In this document: piece after piece, positions 1-10,259 of the stretch
Position numbering within the stretch: position 1 is the stretch's first letter
Layout: each line of letters starts with the position of its first letter
Assembly (NCBI RefSeq): GCF_000730425.1
Contig: NZ_CP008896.1
Location: 3,658,001-3,722,000, forward strand
Reading direction: 5' to 3'
Source of the DNA: Pseudomonas fluorescens
GTDB lineage: Bacteria; Pseudomonadota; Gammaproteobacteria; Pseudomonadales; Pseudomonadaceae
Length of the DNA stretch: 64,000 nt
Program-made: the position numbers and the translations under genes
Notes under the pieces: model-generated
Databases searched by the model: none
Told to the model about the DNA's origin: nothing
What the model saw: only the letters and a program-made list of their open reading frames with translations

Positions 1-759
1 GCGGCGATCCAATCGGTCGTCAGTCTCGCCCCCCTGTGCCACTGGCCCCACCGGCCCTTTCGCCAGCCGCACCATTCCGCGTCCGGGCCAGCGTTGGTGG
101 GTGGCGGTTCGAAACCGCAACCCGGGGAAATCACCCTGGCCCACCATGGGGTGTTGTTTCTCGATGAGCTGCCGGAATTTGATCGCAAGGTGCTGGAGGT
201 GCTGCGCGAACCACTGGAATCGGGGCATATCGTGATTTCTCGGGCGCGCGACCGTGTGAGCTTCCCTGCACGGTTTCAACTGGTGGCAGCGATGAACCCC
301 TGCCCTTGCGGTTACATGGGCGAGCCCAGTGGGCGCTGCCGCTGCACGCCGGAGCAGATCCAGCGCTATCGCAACAAGCTCTCGGGGCCGTTGCTGGACC
401 GGGTTGACCTACACCTCACAGTCGCACGGGAAAGCACAGCGTTGAATCCCGCCCGACAAACCGGCGACGACACCGCCAGCGCTTCGCGCCGTGTCGCCGA
501 GGCGCGTGAGCGCCAGCAAAATCGTCAGGGTTGTGCGAATGCGTTTCTCGACCTGCCAGGCTTGCGCGAGCACTGCCCGTTAGAGAAAGTCGATGAAAGT
601 TGGCTCGAGAGCGCCTGCGAACGCCTGACGCTATCCCTGCGGGCGGCACACCGGTTGCTCAAGGTGGCGCGGACCTTGGCAGACCTTGAGCAAGCGGATG
701 CCATCGCTCGTCACCATCTGCTGGAAGCACTGCAATACCGACCTGCTGCAATCACTTGA
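1..759 (+). CDS. comM: ComM/YifB Mg-chelatase-like AAA+ ATPase, 3' part
   Basis: The reading frame is open from base 1 and ends at TGA 757-759, so only the C-terminal 252 residues are present. The Walker B region LFLDELPEF is near visible residue 55. It is followed by the cysteine-rich insert CPCGYMGEPSGRCRC, a hallmark of the YifB/ComM family. The C-terminus ends with the helical Mg-chelatase C domain (LTLSLRAAHRLLKVARTLAD). ComM proteins are hexameric helicases that promote branch migration during natural transformation. That role is family knowledge; nothing here shows competence. The gene converges on a chemoreceptor gene. Confidence 0.93.
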   Translation, partial: AAIQSVVSLAPLCHWPHRPFRQPHHSASGPALVGGGSKPQPGEITLAHHGVLFLDELPEFDRKVLEVLREPLESGHIVISRARDRVSFPARFQLVAAMNPCPCGYMGEPSGRCRCTPEQIQRYRNKLSGPLLDRVDLHLTVARESTALNPARQTGDDTASASRRVAEARERQQNRQGCANAFLDLPGLREHCPLEKVDESWLESACERLTLSLRAAHRLLKVARTLADLEQADAIARHHLLEALQYRPAAIT

Positions 760-765
760 GGCCAC

Positions 766-793
766 TGTAGGAGCAAGCATGCCCGCGCCTACA
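766..793. repeat. Degenerate REP hairpin
   Basis: An imperfect inverted repeat begins TGTAGGAGC and ends GCGCCTACA. It sits between the convergent comM and chemoreceptor genes. It looks like a decayed member of the REP family seen throughout the window and could act as a weak terminator. Confidence 0.6.
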
Positions 794-809
794 GTTGATT
801 GAGGGTGTT

Positions 810-2786
810 TCAGCGAAACCGATCCACTTCCTGCCGCAACCCCGCCGCCAATACTTCCAGTTCCCGGGCGGTAATCGCCAGGTTCGAGACCACCTCCCGC
901 TGCTCACTGTTGGCCAGCGCAATGCTCTGCAAATTACTGCTGAGCAAGGTTGCCGTGCTGCTTTGCTCCTGGGTGGCAGTGGTGATTGCCGCGAATTGCT
1001 GCCCCGCCGAGCGGCTTTGCTCGTCGATCCGCGCCAGGGCCGAGGCCACATCTGCATTGCGCGATAAGCCTTCCTGCATCAGCACATTGCCATGCTCCAT
1101 GGTACTGATGGCATTGCCGGTTTCCTGCTGGATACTCTGGATCATCCCGGATATTTCGTCGGTGGCCTGACGGGTGCGTGAAGCCAGGCTGCGCACTTCA
1201 TCGGCGACCACGGCAAACCCACGCCCTTGCTCCCCGGCCCTTGCCGCCTCAATGGCGGCGTTGAGCGCCAGCAGGTTGGTCTGGTCGGCAATCGAGGTGA
1301 TCACCCCGACGATGCCACCTATTTCCTGGGAGCGCTGGCCCAGGGTATTGATCACCGTGGCCGTGCTGTTGAGTGCCGTAGCAATATGCTCCAGGGACGA
1401 CGACGCCTCCTGCATCGAATGACGGCCGATGCGAGTCTGCTGGGCATTTTCCTGGGCCAAGCGTTCGGTACTGCCCATATTGTCGGCAATGTTCAACGAG
1501 GTGGCGCTGAACTCTTCTACTGCGCCAGCCATGCTGGTGATCTCGCCAGACTGCTGCTCCATGCCTTCATAAGCCCCACCCGACAGGCCCGACAGCGCCT
1601 GGGCGCGGCTATTGACCTCCTCGGCCGCCTTGCGGATATGCGACACCATGGTCGACAGAGCCTCGCCCATCTGGTTGAAACTGCGCGCCAGCTGACCGAT
1701 TTCGTCATGGCTGGACACATTCAACCGCGCACTCAAATCACCGGCGCCCAAGGCTTCGGCCTGGCGTACCAGATCACCCAGAGGCTGCAGTTTGCTGCGC
1801 AGCAACCAGACCGCAGCCCCCACGGCCAACAGCATCGCCAGCACACTGCCGATCACCAGACGGATACCCACCGCCCAGGTCACGGCGCGGATCTCGGCCT
1901 TGGGCATGCTCGCCACCACCGACCACGGGCCACCCTCAAACGGTACTGCAACGCTGTAGAAGTCTTCGCCCTTATCGCTCCAGAACCGCCCCTGGCCAGG
2001 CTTCTGCGCCAGTTCCAGGATCATCGGAACCGCCTGCTCCAACGCCTGCACGCCGGCGGGCGGCACCAGCCAGTTTTTTTGCTCATCCAGCAGTGCCAGC
2101 GAGCCGGTCTGGCCAATGCGGAAACGCTTGAGGTTGGCGAACTGGGCATTCTGCGCGTCGGTGTAGTCAAAACCGATAAACAACACCGCAATCACCTTGC
2201 CACTGGCATCACGCACCGGGCTGTACTGGGTCATGTAGGAGCGGTCAAACAGCACGGCGCGGCCAATGTAGCTCTGCCCGGCGAGCAGGCGCTGGTAGGC
2301 CGGGCCCTGGCGATCCAGCACAGTGCCGATGGCGCGGTTGCCGTCCTGTTTGGTCAGGGAGGTGCTGATGCGGATAAAGTCTTCGCCGCTGCGCACAAAC
2401 ACCGTGGCCACGCCGCCGGACATCTGCCTGAACTCATCGACCTCATCGAAGTTGTTGTTCAACACTTCATCGCCCAGGTAGAGGCTCGGGGTCTGCACCC
2501 CGGCCACACTCACCACCTGCTCGGGACGCACGCTCAAGCCCGCGCCGAAGCGCTTTTCAAACAGCCCGCTCAAACGCTGGGTGCTCTCACGCAAGGTACT
2601 GTGGAAGGTATTGAGTTGGTCGGCGAGCAAACGCGCTTCGCTGGCCAAGTGTTCTTCGCGGGTCTGCAGGTTGGCCGAATCCAGCGAGCGCAGGGCAAAC
2701 ACGGTACTGCCGCTGATCACGACGGCCAATATGACCGACAAGGCAAGGCCCAGTTGCGAAGCTATGCGGGCGCGGGGTTGAGACAT
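810..2786 (-). CDS. Methyl-accepting chemotaxis protein with Cache sensor
   Basis: Chemoreceptor of 658 residues. ATG at 2786 is chosen because AGGAG lies 5 nt upstream; an in-frame ATG at 2813 would add nine residues with no such site. There is a first membrane helix at about residues 11-33 and a large periplasmic region of about 260 residues that looks like a Cache-type sensor. A second membrane helix (about 305-328) and a HAMP domain follow. The cytoplasmic signalling domain carries the conserved hairpin tip [20 protein letters not shown]. It would bind a small molecule outside the membrane and control CheA. The ligand cannot be read from the sequence. The gene stands alone, without che genes nearby. 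Confidence 0.93.
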   Translation of the reverse strand: MSQPRARIASQLGLALSVILAVVISGSTVFALRSLDSANLQTREEHLASEARLLADQLNTFHSTLRESTQRLSGLFEKRFGAGLSVRPEQVVSVAGVQTPSLYLGDEVLNNNFDEVDEFRQMSGGVATVFVRSGEDFIRISTSLTKQDGNRAIGTVLDRQGPAYQRLLAGQSYIGRAVLFDRSYMTQYSPVRDASGKVIAVLFIGFDYTDAQNAQFANLKRFRIGQTGSLALLDEQKNWLVPPAGVQALEQAVPMILELAQKPGQGRFWSDKGEDFYSVAVPFEGGPWSVVASMPKAEIRAVTWAVGIRLVIGSVLAMLLAVGAAVWLLRSKLQPLGDLVRQAEALGAGDLSARLNVSSHDEIGQLARSFNQMGEALSTMVSHIRKAAEEVNSRAQALSGLSGGAYEGMEQQSGEITSMAGAVEEFSATSLNIADNMGSTERLAQENAQQTRIGRHSMQEASSSLEHIATALNSTATVINTLGQRSQEIGGIVGVITSIADQTNLLALNAAIEAARAGEQGRGFAVVADEVRSLASRTRQATDEISGMIQSIQQETGNAISTMEHGNVLMQEGLSRNADVASALARIDEQSRSAGQQFAAITTATQEQSSTATLLSSNLQSIALANSEQREVVSNLAITARELEVLAAGLRQEVDRFR

Positions 2787-2975
2787 GACAGCTCCTGGCC
2801 GAGGCCGGATCATCCTGATCTCATAGCGCTAATCGGCGATTTTTTTGAAAAGGGGGCACGCTGGGCCGCATCGTCTTGGCGGCCCCGACACTCCTTACTT
2901 CGGCGGCCCGGATCAATACTTGAGCAAATCACAGGGGTATCACCCAAACGCATTGTTTGCGGGCGCTGCATCGAT

Positions 2976-3896
2976 TCAGTCAAGCTGCTCGACCGCCGGC
3001 AAGGCCATGGCTCTGACCTCACTTTGCAGGAAGTCCGACAGCCTGCGCAGACGCTCACCGCCGGGTCGGGTCTTCGGCCAGACCAGGTAATAGCTTTCGC
3101 CGCTGGCCACCGCAGTAGGCCATGGCAGACTCAAGCGCCCCTGAGCCACATCTTCGGCCACCATCAGCAGGTCGCCCATGGACACGCCATAGCCCCGCGC
3201 CGCAGCAATCATGCCCAGCTCCAGAGTATCGAACACCTGCCCGCCCTTGATTGCGACGCGGGAGGCCAGGCCTGTGCGTTGCAACCAGCGGCGCCAGTCA
3301 CGCCGGTCCGGCGTGGGATGCAGCAGTTCAGCACTGGCCAGGCGCTCCACGCCCCAGGGACCATCGTTGAGCAGGTTCGGGGCGCCCACCGGGATCAGCA
3401 ATTCGGGAAACAGGTAACTGGCTTCCCAGTCCGCAGGAAAGTGGCCATCGCTCAGCAAGACCGCGCAGTCGAACGGCTCTTGATTGAAGTCCACCTCATC
3501 GATGCTCATCCACGCACTGGTCAACTGCACCTCATTGCCCGGCTGCAAATGGCGGAACCGACTCAGCCGCGCCAGCAACCAACGCATGGTCAGGGTCGAC
3601 GGGGCCTTCATGCGCAGGATGTCATCTTCGGCATTCAAGGTATGGCAGGCACGCTCCAGGGCCGCAAAACCCTCGCGCACGCCTGGCAGCAACAAGCGCG
3701 CCGACTCGGTGAGCTGCAAGGTGCGCCCGCTGCGCTGGAACAGGCGACAAGCGAAGTGTTCTTCCAGGGTACGGATATGCCGGCTCACCGCACTTTGAGT
3801 GATGGAAAGCTCTTCGGCGGCGCGGGTGAACGAGTTGTGCCGAGAGGCCGCTTCAAAGGCCCGCAAGGCGTAAAGCGGAGGAAGGCGACGAGACAT
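2976..3896 (-). CDS. LysR-family regulator (GcvA-like)
   Basis: A 306-residue LysR-type regulator. The winged helix-turn-helix is in residues 5-65 (LYALRAFEAASRHNSFTRAA, then TQSAVSRHIRTLEE), followed by a substrate-binding-like effector domain to the end. The start at 3896 (MSRRLPPLYAL) fits the family and has GGAG 8 nt upstream; upstream in-frame starts give an implausible leader. The opening PPLYALRAFEAA is typical of the GcvA subgroup, although the target need not be glycine genes. It is divergent from the MATE exporter at 4055, and a duplicated operator-like motif lies between them. It may therefore control itself and the exporter (inference). Confidence 0.9.
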   Translation of the reverse strand: MSRRLPPLYALRAFEAASRHNSFTRAAEELSITQSAVSRHIRTLEEHFACRLFQRSGRTLQLTESARLLLPGVREGFAALERACHTLNAEDDILRMKAPSTLTMRWLLARLSRFRHLQPGNEVQLTSAWMSIDEVDFNQEPFDCAVLLSDGHFPADWEASYLFPELLIPVGAPNLLNDGPWGVERLASAELLHPTPDRRDWRRWLQRTGLASRVAIKGGQVFDTLELGMIAAARGYGVSMGDLLMVAEDVAQGRLSLPWPTAVASGESYYLVWPKTRPGGERLRRLSDFLQSEVRAMALPAVEQLD

Positions 3897-3980
3897 GAGG
3901 AAAACTCCGACGGCACGATCCCGGAACCCTACCAGAATCATCCTGGCATGAGTTTTAATCATGTAAACGATCGCATTTAT

Positions 3981-4037
3981 CCCTTTGTGCAAAGCGCTGA
4001 GAGCGCCGAGAATCAACCCTTCTACCCTTTGTGCAAA
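3981..4037. promoter_or_regulatory. Duplicated operator-like element between LysR and MATE genes
   Basis: The 13-mer CCCTTTGTGCAAA occurs at 3981-3993 and again at 4025-4037, with starts 44 bp apart (about four helical turns). The first copy extends to CTTTG-TG-CAAAG, which has perfect 5-bp palindromic arms; the second ends CAAAT. This position and spacing suit a dimeric or tetrameric LysR protein. No binding data exist here. Confidence 0.5.
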
Positions 4038-4054
4038 TATTGAGCGTGATGATC

Positions 4055-5416
4055 ATGCAGCATCCGGCGCGTACCGAACTCTGGGCCATTCTGCGGCTGT
4101 CAGGGCCGTTGATTGCCTCGCAGTTGGCGCACATGTTGATGGTGCTCACCGACACCCTGATGATGGCCCGCCTGAGCCCCGAAGCCTTGGCCGGCGGCGG
4201 CCTGGGCGCGGCGAGCTATTCGTTTGTGTCGATCTTTTGCATCGGCGTGATTGCCGCCGTGGGTACCCTGGTCGCCATCCGCCAGGGCGCCGGCGACATC
4301 GAAGGCGCCACCCGACTGACCCAGGCCGGGCTCTGGCTGGCCTGGCTGATGGCGCTGATGGCCGGCTTGCTGCTGTGGAACCTCAAGCCCGTCCTGCTGA
4401 TGTTCGGCCAGACCGAAACCAACGTGCAGTCGGCCGGCCAGTTCCTGATGATCCTGCCGTTCGCCCTGCCCGGCTACCTGACGTTCATGGCCCTGCGCGG
4501 CTTCACCAGTGCCATCGGCAAAGCCACCCCGGTGATGGTGATCAGCCTGTGCGGCACGGTCGTCAACTACCTGCTCAACCATGCGCTGATCGAAGGTATG
4601 TTCGGCCTGCCCAGGCTGGGCCTGATGGGTATTGGCCTGGTCACCGCAATTGTCGCCAACTGCATGGCCCTGGCGCTGCTGTGGTACATCAAATACAACC
4701 GCGCCTACGCCGCCTACCCGCTGGGCAAGGGCCTGTTGCGACCCAACCTGCACTACTTGCGCGAGCTGTGGCGCCTGGGCCTGCCGATTGGCGGCACCTA
4801 TGCGGTGGAAGTCGGCTTGTTCGCCTTCGCCGCGCTGTGCATGGGCACCATGGGCAGCACGCAGTTGGCAGCCCATCAGATTGCCCTGCAAATCGTCTCG
4901 GTGGCCTTTATGGTGCCAGCGGGCATGTCCTATGCGGTCACCATGCGCATCGGCCTGCACTACGGCGGCGGGCATTTGCTCGGCGCGCGGCTGGCTGGGC
5001 GGGTCGGGATCGCCTTCGGCGCGACGGTAATGCTGGGGTTCGCCATGGTGTTCTGGTTGTTTTCAGACCCGCTGATCGGCCTGTTCCTCGACCATGACGA
5101 CCCGGCTTTCGCTCAAGTGATCAGCCTGGCGGTCAGCCTGTTGGCGGTGGCGGCGTGGTTCGAGTTGTTCGACGGCGTGCAAACTATCGCCATGGGTTGT
5201 ATTCGCGGGCTCAAGGATGCCAAGACCACCTTCCTCGTCGGCCTGGGATGCTACTGGTTGATTGGCGCGCCAGCGGCCTGGTTGATGGCGTTTACCCTGG
5301 ATTGGGGCCCGACCGGGGTGTGGTGGGGACTGGCGCTGGGCCTGGCCTGTGCGGCGATTACCCTGACGTGGGCGTTTGAAAGAAAGATGAAGCGGATGAT
5401 TGCCCAGACAAACTGA
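4055..5416 (+). CDS. MATE-family multidrug efflux transporter (NorM-like)
   Basis: An integral membrane protein of 453 residues with about twelve hydrophobic segments and the MATE features LSGPLIASQLAHMLMVLTDT at the N-terminus and a second similar half from about residue 235 (LGLPIGGTYAVE). MATE proteins export cationic drugs and dyes in exchange for Na+ or H+. The start is uncertain: ATG 4055 is preferred, but ATG 4049 and GTG 4031 are in frame. GTG 4031 falls inside the second operator-like repeat, which makes it less likely. The gene is divergent from the LysR regulator. A REP pair follows the stop. Confidence 0.9.
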   Translation: MQHPARTELWAILRLSGPLIASQLAHMLMVLTDTLMMARLSPEALAGGGLGAASYSFVSIFCIGVIAAVGTLVAIRQGAGDIEGATRLTQAGLWLAWLMALMAGLLLWNLKPVLLMFGQTETNVQSAGQFLMILPFALPGYLTFMALRGFTSAIGKATPVMVISLCGTVVNYLLNHALIEGMFGLPRLGLMGIGLVTAIVANCMALALLWYIKYNRAYAAYPLGKGLLRPNLHYLRELWRLGLPIGGTYAVEVGLFAFAALCMGTMGSTQLAAHQIALQIVSVAFMVPAGMSYAVTMRIGLHYGGGHLLGARLAGRVGIAFGATVMLGFAMVFWLFSDPLIGLFLDHDDPAFAQVISLAVSLLAVAAWFELFDGVQTIAMGCIRGLKDAKTTFLVGLGCYWLIGAPAAWLMAFTLDWGPTGVWWGLALGLACAAITLTWAFERKMKRMIAQTN

Positions 5417-5433
5417 AGAAGGTACGCGTTCAC

Positions 5434-5523
5434 TGTAGGAGCTGGCTTGCCAGCGATGGCGGTGGGACAGTCAGCTTCATTGCCAACTGATCCTCCGCTA
5501 TCGCTGGCAAGCCAGCTCCTACA
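5434..5523. repeat. Inverted REP pair (REPIN-like)
   Basis: Two arms of about 24 bases, TGTAGGAGCTGGCTTGCC and its complement, face each other across about 40 bp. They fill the gap between the convergent MATE and GGDEF/EAL genes. The arms match perfectly, suggesting recent or maintained mobility. Confidence 0.85.
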
Positions 5524-5547
5524 ATGATTGAGGTCCCGGCACCGGCC

Positions 5548-7221
5548 TTAGATCACTTCGCCCAACAACGCCTGCTGGCTGCTGCCAAATGTCAGGTATT
5601 CCACCAGTTCCGCCAGCGGCAACGGCTTGCTGATCAGGTAACCCTGGGCCTGGTCGCAGCCAAACAGGCGCAACAACGCCAGTTGCTCCGGCGTTTCCAC
5701 ACCTTCAGCCACCACTTCCAGGTTGAGGTTGTGGGCCAGGTTGATCATGGCGTGCACCAGCTTGCGGTTTTCCTCGCGCTCTTCCATGCCGCCGACAAAA
5801 CTCTTGTCGATCTTGAGCAAGGCAATCGGCAGGCTGTTGAGGTGGACGAAGGACGAAAAACCGGTGCCAAAGTCATCCAGGGAAAAGCGCACGCCCAGGC
5901 GGCCCAAGGCATCCATGGTCTGCTTGACCAGGTCGCTGCGGCGCATCACGGCGGTTTCGGTCAGTTCGAATTCCAACCATTGCGCCTCCACCCCACGCTC
6001 GGCGATCAAGCGGCTCAGGGTCGACAGCAACTGGCTGTCCTGGAACTGGCGAAACGACAGGTTGACCGCCATATGCAGTGGCGGCAGGCCGCGTTCGCGC
6101 AGGTCCTGCATATCGCGCAGGGCCCGGGAAATCACCCAGTAGCCCAATGGCACAATCAGGCCGCTCTGCTCGGCCAGCGGCACGAACTCACTCGGCGGCA
6201 ACAGGCCACGTTCGCCATGGCGCCAGCGCACCAGGGCTTCGAGCCCGACGATATGCCCATCATCCAGGTCCAGCCGGGGCTGGTAATGCAGTTCCAGTTC
6301 GTCACGGCGCAGCGCCCGGCGCAGTTCGCTTTCCAGGTCGGCGAGGCTGCGGGCGTTGCGATTGATGCGTTCATTGAAGATATGAAAAGTGCAGCCCTGG
6401 GTGCTCTTGGCCTGCTGCATGGCGATATGGGCATGCCACATCAACGGATCGGCACCGGCCTTGGCGCGGGCATGGGCCACACCGAGGCTGCAACCGATCA
6501 GCAGGCTTTCGCCATCGACCCAGTAGGGTTCGGCCATGGCTTCAGTGATGCGCTCGGCCATCCACTCGGCACGATGCGGCGCACGGCGGGTGTCGATCAG
6601 CAAGGCGAATTCATCACTGCCCAGGCGCGCCAGTTGATCACCGACTTCCAGCTGGCTCTTGAGCCGCGCGACCACTTGCAGGATCAGCCGGTCGCCCGCC
6701 TGGTGGCCGAGGGCATCGTTGGCATGGCGAAAGTTGTCCAGGTCCAGGTGGCCGAGGGCCAGACCACGCCCGTCGTTTTCCGCCAGACGCGCGGCCAGCA
6801 GGGTCTGGAAACCCTGGCGGTTGGCGATGCCGGTCAGCGGATCCTGTTCGGCCAGGCGTTGCAGGGTGTTTTCCAGCAAACCGCGCTCGCGCACATGGCG
6901 CAGGCAGCGGCGCACCGTATCCACATCAAACCCGTCATGGATCAACCAGTCACTGGCGCCCAACGGCGCAACCAGCGGTTCCTGCTCCAGCAGCAAAATC
7001 GTGGGCAGGCTACAACGGCCAGGGCCGGGTTGCAGGCTTGGAGTGGTGAGCAAGACGGCCGTGCGGTCGTCGTCGAACAGGCTGCTCACCGACTCCCAGT
7101 TTGGTGCACTGATCAGCACAGCCCCATCGCCCATCGGCGCCAGGCACTCGCGCAACAACGCTGCCCACGTAGGCGTATCGGCCAATAGCAGCAAACGCAA
7201 GGGTTCGACAGGCGTAGACAA
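5548..7221 (-). CDS. GGDEF/EAL c-di-GMP enzyme, ProE-like, with degenerate GGDEF
   Basis: A 557-residue cytoplasmic protein. Residues 1-120 resemble a receiver-like domain. A GGDEF domain follows (about 120-285), in which the signature reads RLGSDEFA, so the second glycine is serine. The EAL domain (about 300-550) keeps GLEALVRWRH, DDFGTGFSS and VVAEGVET, all expected in an active phosphodiesterase. The likely role is c-di-GMP hydrolysis, with the GGDEF domain regulatory or only weakly cyclising. The position between a MATE gene and rep matches PA5295 of P. aeruginosa, named ProE, an exopolysaccharide-controlling phosphodiesterase (from memory). Confidence 0.88.
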   Translation of the reverse strand: MSTPVEPLRLLLLADTPTWAALLRECLAPMGDGAVLISAPNWESVSSLFDDDRTAVLLTTPSLQPGPGRCSLPTILLLEQEPLVAPLGASDWLIHDGFDVDTVRRCLRHVRERGLLENTLQRLAEQDPLTGIANRQGFQTLLAARLAENDGRGLALGHLDLDNFRHANDALGHQAGDRLILQVVARLKSQLEVGDQLARLGSDEFALLIDTRRAPHRAEWMAERITEAMAEPYWVDGESLLIGCSLGVAHARAKAGADPLMWHAHIAMQQAKSTQGCTFHIFNERINRNARSLADLESELRRALRRDELELHYQPRLDLDDGHIVGLEALVRWRHGERGLLPPSEFVPLAEQSGLIVPLGYWVISRALRDMQDLRERGLPPLHMAVNLSFRQFQDSQLLSTLSRLIAERGVEAQWLEFELTETAVMRRSDLVKQTMDALGRLGVRFSLDDFGTGFSSFVHLNSLPIALLKIDKSFVGGMEEREENRKLVHAMINLAHNLNLEVVAEGVETPEQLALLRLFGCDQAQGYLISKPLPLAELVEYLTFGSSQQALLGEVI

Positions 7222-7286
7222 GCTAGCTCCCTAGACTGTGCAGGATTTCGTTGGCGGCGGGCATTATGACGTGCAGCCTGATAATG

Positions 7287-7301
7287 ACCAATGATATTGG
7301 T
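7287..7301. promoter_or_regulatory. Palindrome in the gap before rep
   Basis: ACCAAT-GAT-ATTGGT forms a perfect 6-bp dyad; one more A-T pair closes two bases further out (T at 7285 with A at 7303), leaving one mismatch. It lies in the divergent gap between the GGDEF/EAL gene and rep, 66 bp from the start of the former. It may be an operator for the GGDEF/EAL gene; the regulator is unknown. Confidence 0.3.
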
Positions 7302-7489
7302 TATCAAATACGTGCTGTGCGGCTCTAGATCGAACAATAGACCTAAAAACCCCGCACATCCTGCGGCAAAGTAACAAAACCGGCAAATTTAGATCGAGTG
7401 GTACGTCACACTGTCGTTCAGAGGCGGCAGAATCTTGCCAGCCTGTTAAAATGCCCGCCCTTTTCGCTCAAAGAATCCCAAAACCCCGT

Positions 7490-9499
7490 ATGTCCCGACT
7501 CAATCCCCGGCAGCAAGAAGCCGTGAACTACGTCGGCGGCCCTCTATTGGTGCTCGCCGGTGCTGGCTCCGGCAAGACCAGCGTGATCACCCGCAAGATC
7601 GCGCACCTGATCCAGAACTGTGGCATCCGTGCCCAGTACATCGTCGCCATGACCTTCACCAACAAGGCGGCGCGGGAAATGAAAGAGCGCGTCGGTACCC
7701 TGCTCAAGGGTGGCGAGGGCCGCGGCCTCACGGTGTGTACCTTCCACAACCTGGGGCTCAATATCATCCGCAAGGAGCATGTGCGGCTGGGCTACAAGCC
7801 CGGTTTCTCGATCTTCGACGAGACCGACGTCAAGGCCCTGATGACCGACATCATGCAGAAGGAATATGCCGGCGACGACGGTGTCGACGAGATCAAGAAC
7901 ATGATCGGCTCGTGGAAAAACGACCTGATCCTGCCCGCCGAAGCCCTGGAAAACGCGCGCAACCCCAAGGAACAGACCGCCGCCATCGTCTACACCCACT
8001 ACCAGCGCACGCTCAAGGCGTTCAACGCGGTGGACTTCGACGACCTGATCCTGCTGCCGGTCAAGCTGTTCCAGGAACACGCCGACATCCTCGAAAAGTG
8101 GCAGAACAAGGTGCGCTACCTGCTGGTGGACGAGTACCAGGACACCAACGCCAGCCAGTACCTGCTGGTGAAGCTGCTGATCGGTACGCGCAACCAGTTC
8201 ACCGTGGTCGGCGACGATGACCAGTCGATCTACGCCTGGCGCGGTGCGCGCCCGGAAAACCTGATGTTGCTCAAGGACGACTACCCGTCGCTGAAAGTGG
8301 TAATGCTGGAGCAGAACTACCGCTCCACCAGCCGCATCCTGCGTTGCGCCAACGTGCTGATCTCCAACAACCCCCACGAGTTTGAAAAACAATTGTGGAG
8401 CGAGATGGGCCACGGCGACGAAATCCGCGTGATCCGCTGCCGCAACGAAGACGCCGAAGCCGAGCGCGTGGCCGTCGAGTTGCTGACCCTGCACTTGCGC
8501 ACCGACCGCCCCTATAGTGACTTTGCCATCCTGTATCGCGGCAATTACCAGGCCAAGCTGATCGAGTTGAAGTTGCAACACCACCAGATTCCGTATCGCC
8601 TATCCGGCGGTAACAGCTTTTTCGGACGCCAGGAAGTAAAGGATCTGATGGCCTACTTCCGGTTGATCGTGAACCCGGACGACGACAACGCCTTCCTGCG
8701 CGTCATCAACGTACCGCGCCGGGAAATCGGCTCCACCACCCTGGAAAAACTCGGCAACTACGCCACCGAACGCAAGATCTCGATGTACGCCGCCACCGAC
8801 GAAATCGGCCTGGGCGAGCATCTGGACACGCGCTTCACCGATCGCCTGTCGCGCTTCAAGCGCTTCATGGACAAGGTGCGCGAGCAATGCACCGGCGAAG
8901 ACCCGATCAGCGCCCTGCGCAGCATGGTCATGGATATCGACTATGAAAACTGGCTGCGCACCAACAGCTCCAGCGACAAGGCCGCGGATTACCGCATGGG
9001 CAATGTCTGGTTCCTGATCGAGGCGCTGAAGAACACCCTGGAAAAGGACGAAGACGGCGAAATGACCGTCGAGGACGCCATCGGCAAGCTGGTGCTGCGC
9101 GACATGCTCGAACGCCAGCAGGAAGAGGAAGATGGCGCCGAAGGTGTACAGATGATGACCTTGCATGCGTCCAAGGGCCTGGAATTCCCCTATGTGTTCA
9201 TCATGGGCATGGAAGAGGAAATCCTCCCGCATCGCTCCAGCATCGAAGCCGACACCATCGAAGAAGAACGGCGCCTGGCCTACGTGGGCATTACCCGTGC
9301 ACGCCAGACCCTGGCCTTCACCTTTGCGGCCAAGCGCAAACAGTACGGCGAGATCATCGACTGCGCCCCAAGCCGGTTCCTCGATGAGCTGCCACCGGAC
9401 GACCTGGCCTGGGAAGGCAACGACGACACCCCAACTGAAGTCAAGGCAGTACGCGGCAACACTGCCCTGGCGGATATACGCGCGATGCTAAAGCGCTAG
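7490..9499 (+). CDS. rep: ATP-dependent DNA helicase Rep
   Basis: A superfamily 1A 3'-5' helicase of 669 residues. It shows the Walker A motif AGAGSGKT near residue 30, motif II DEYQDTN, motif III GDDDQSIYAWRGA and the late motifs MTLHASKGLEF and VGITRAR. Rep removes proteins ahead of the replication fork and aids restart. The start MSRLNPRQQEAV at 7490 matches the family; an in-frame ATG at 7451 would add a 13-residue tail. No clear Shine-Dalgarno precedes 7490. Length is normal and all motifs are intact. Confidence 0.96.
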   Translation: MSRLNPRQQEAVNYVGGPLLVLAGAGSGKTSVITRKIAHLIQNCGIRAQYIVAMTFTNKAAREMKERVGTLLKGGEGRGLTVCTFHNLGLNIIRKEHVRLGYKPGFSIFDETDVKALMTDIMQKEYAGDDGVDEIKNMIGSWKNDLILPAEALENARNPKEQTAAIVYTHYQRTLKAFNAVDFDDLILLPVKLFQEHADILEKWQNKVRYLLVDEYQDTNASQYLLVKLLIGTRNQFTVVGDDDQSIYAWRGARPENLMLLKDDYPSLKVVMLEQNYRSTSRILRCANVLISNNPHEFEKQLWSEMGHGDEIRVIRCRNEDAEAERVAVELLTLHLRTDRPYSDFAILYRGNYQAKLIELKLQHHQIPYRLSGGNSFFGRQEVKDLMAYFRLIVNPDDDNAFLRVINVPRREIGSTTLEKLGNYATERKISMYAATDEIGLGEHLDTRFTDRLSRFKRFMDKVREQCTGEDPISALRSMVMDIDYENWLRTNSSSDKAADYRMGNVWFLIEALKNTLEKDEDGEMTVEDAIGKLVLRDMLERQQEEEDGAEGVQMMTLHASKGLEFPYVFIMGMEEEILPHRSSIEADTIEEERRLAYVGITRARQTLAFTFAAKRKQYGEIIDCAPSRFLDELPPDDLAWEGNDDTPTEVKAVRGNTALADIRAMLKR

Positions 9500-10129
<630 letters not shown>

Positions 10130-10152
10130 AGGTGAGCGAGCACAGTTAAAAA

Positions 10153-10241
10153 TGTGGGAGCGGGCTTGCTCGCGATAGCGGTGGATCAGCCACTCATGGG
10201 CCGACTGACAGACCGCATTCGCGAGCAAGCCCGCTCCCACA
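10153..10241. repeat. Inverted REP pair, GCGGGCTTGCTCGCGA type
   Basis: The arms TGTGGGAGCGGGCTTGCTCG and their complement are separated by about 40 bp between the convergent xpt and acetyl-CoA hydrolase genes. The core differs from the GCCGGC type found elsewhere in the window. Confidence 0.85.
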
Positions 10242-10259
10242 TTGGGTTTGTGGTGGCCG

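Noticed and set aside
1227..4043. Long open frame of over 900 codons on the plus strand across the chemoreceptor and LysR genes
   Set aside because: It is antisense to two clear minus-strand genes, is rich in His/Gln/Arg as expected of a GC-rich shadow frame, and has no domain pattern.
5524..7188. Plus-strand open frame opposite the GGDEF/EAL gene
   Set aside because: Shadow frame of a high-GC gene; the minus strand carries full EAL motifs.
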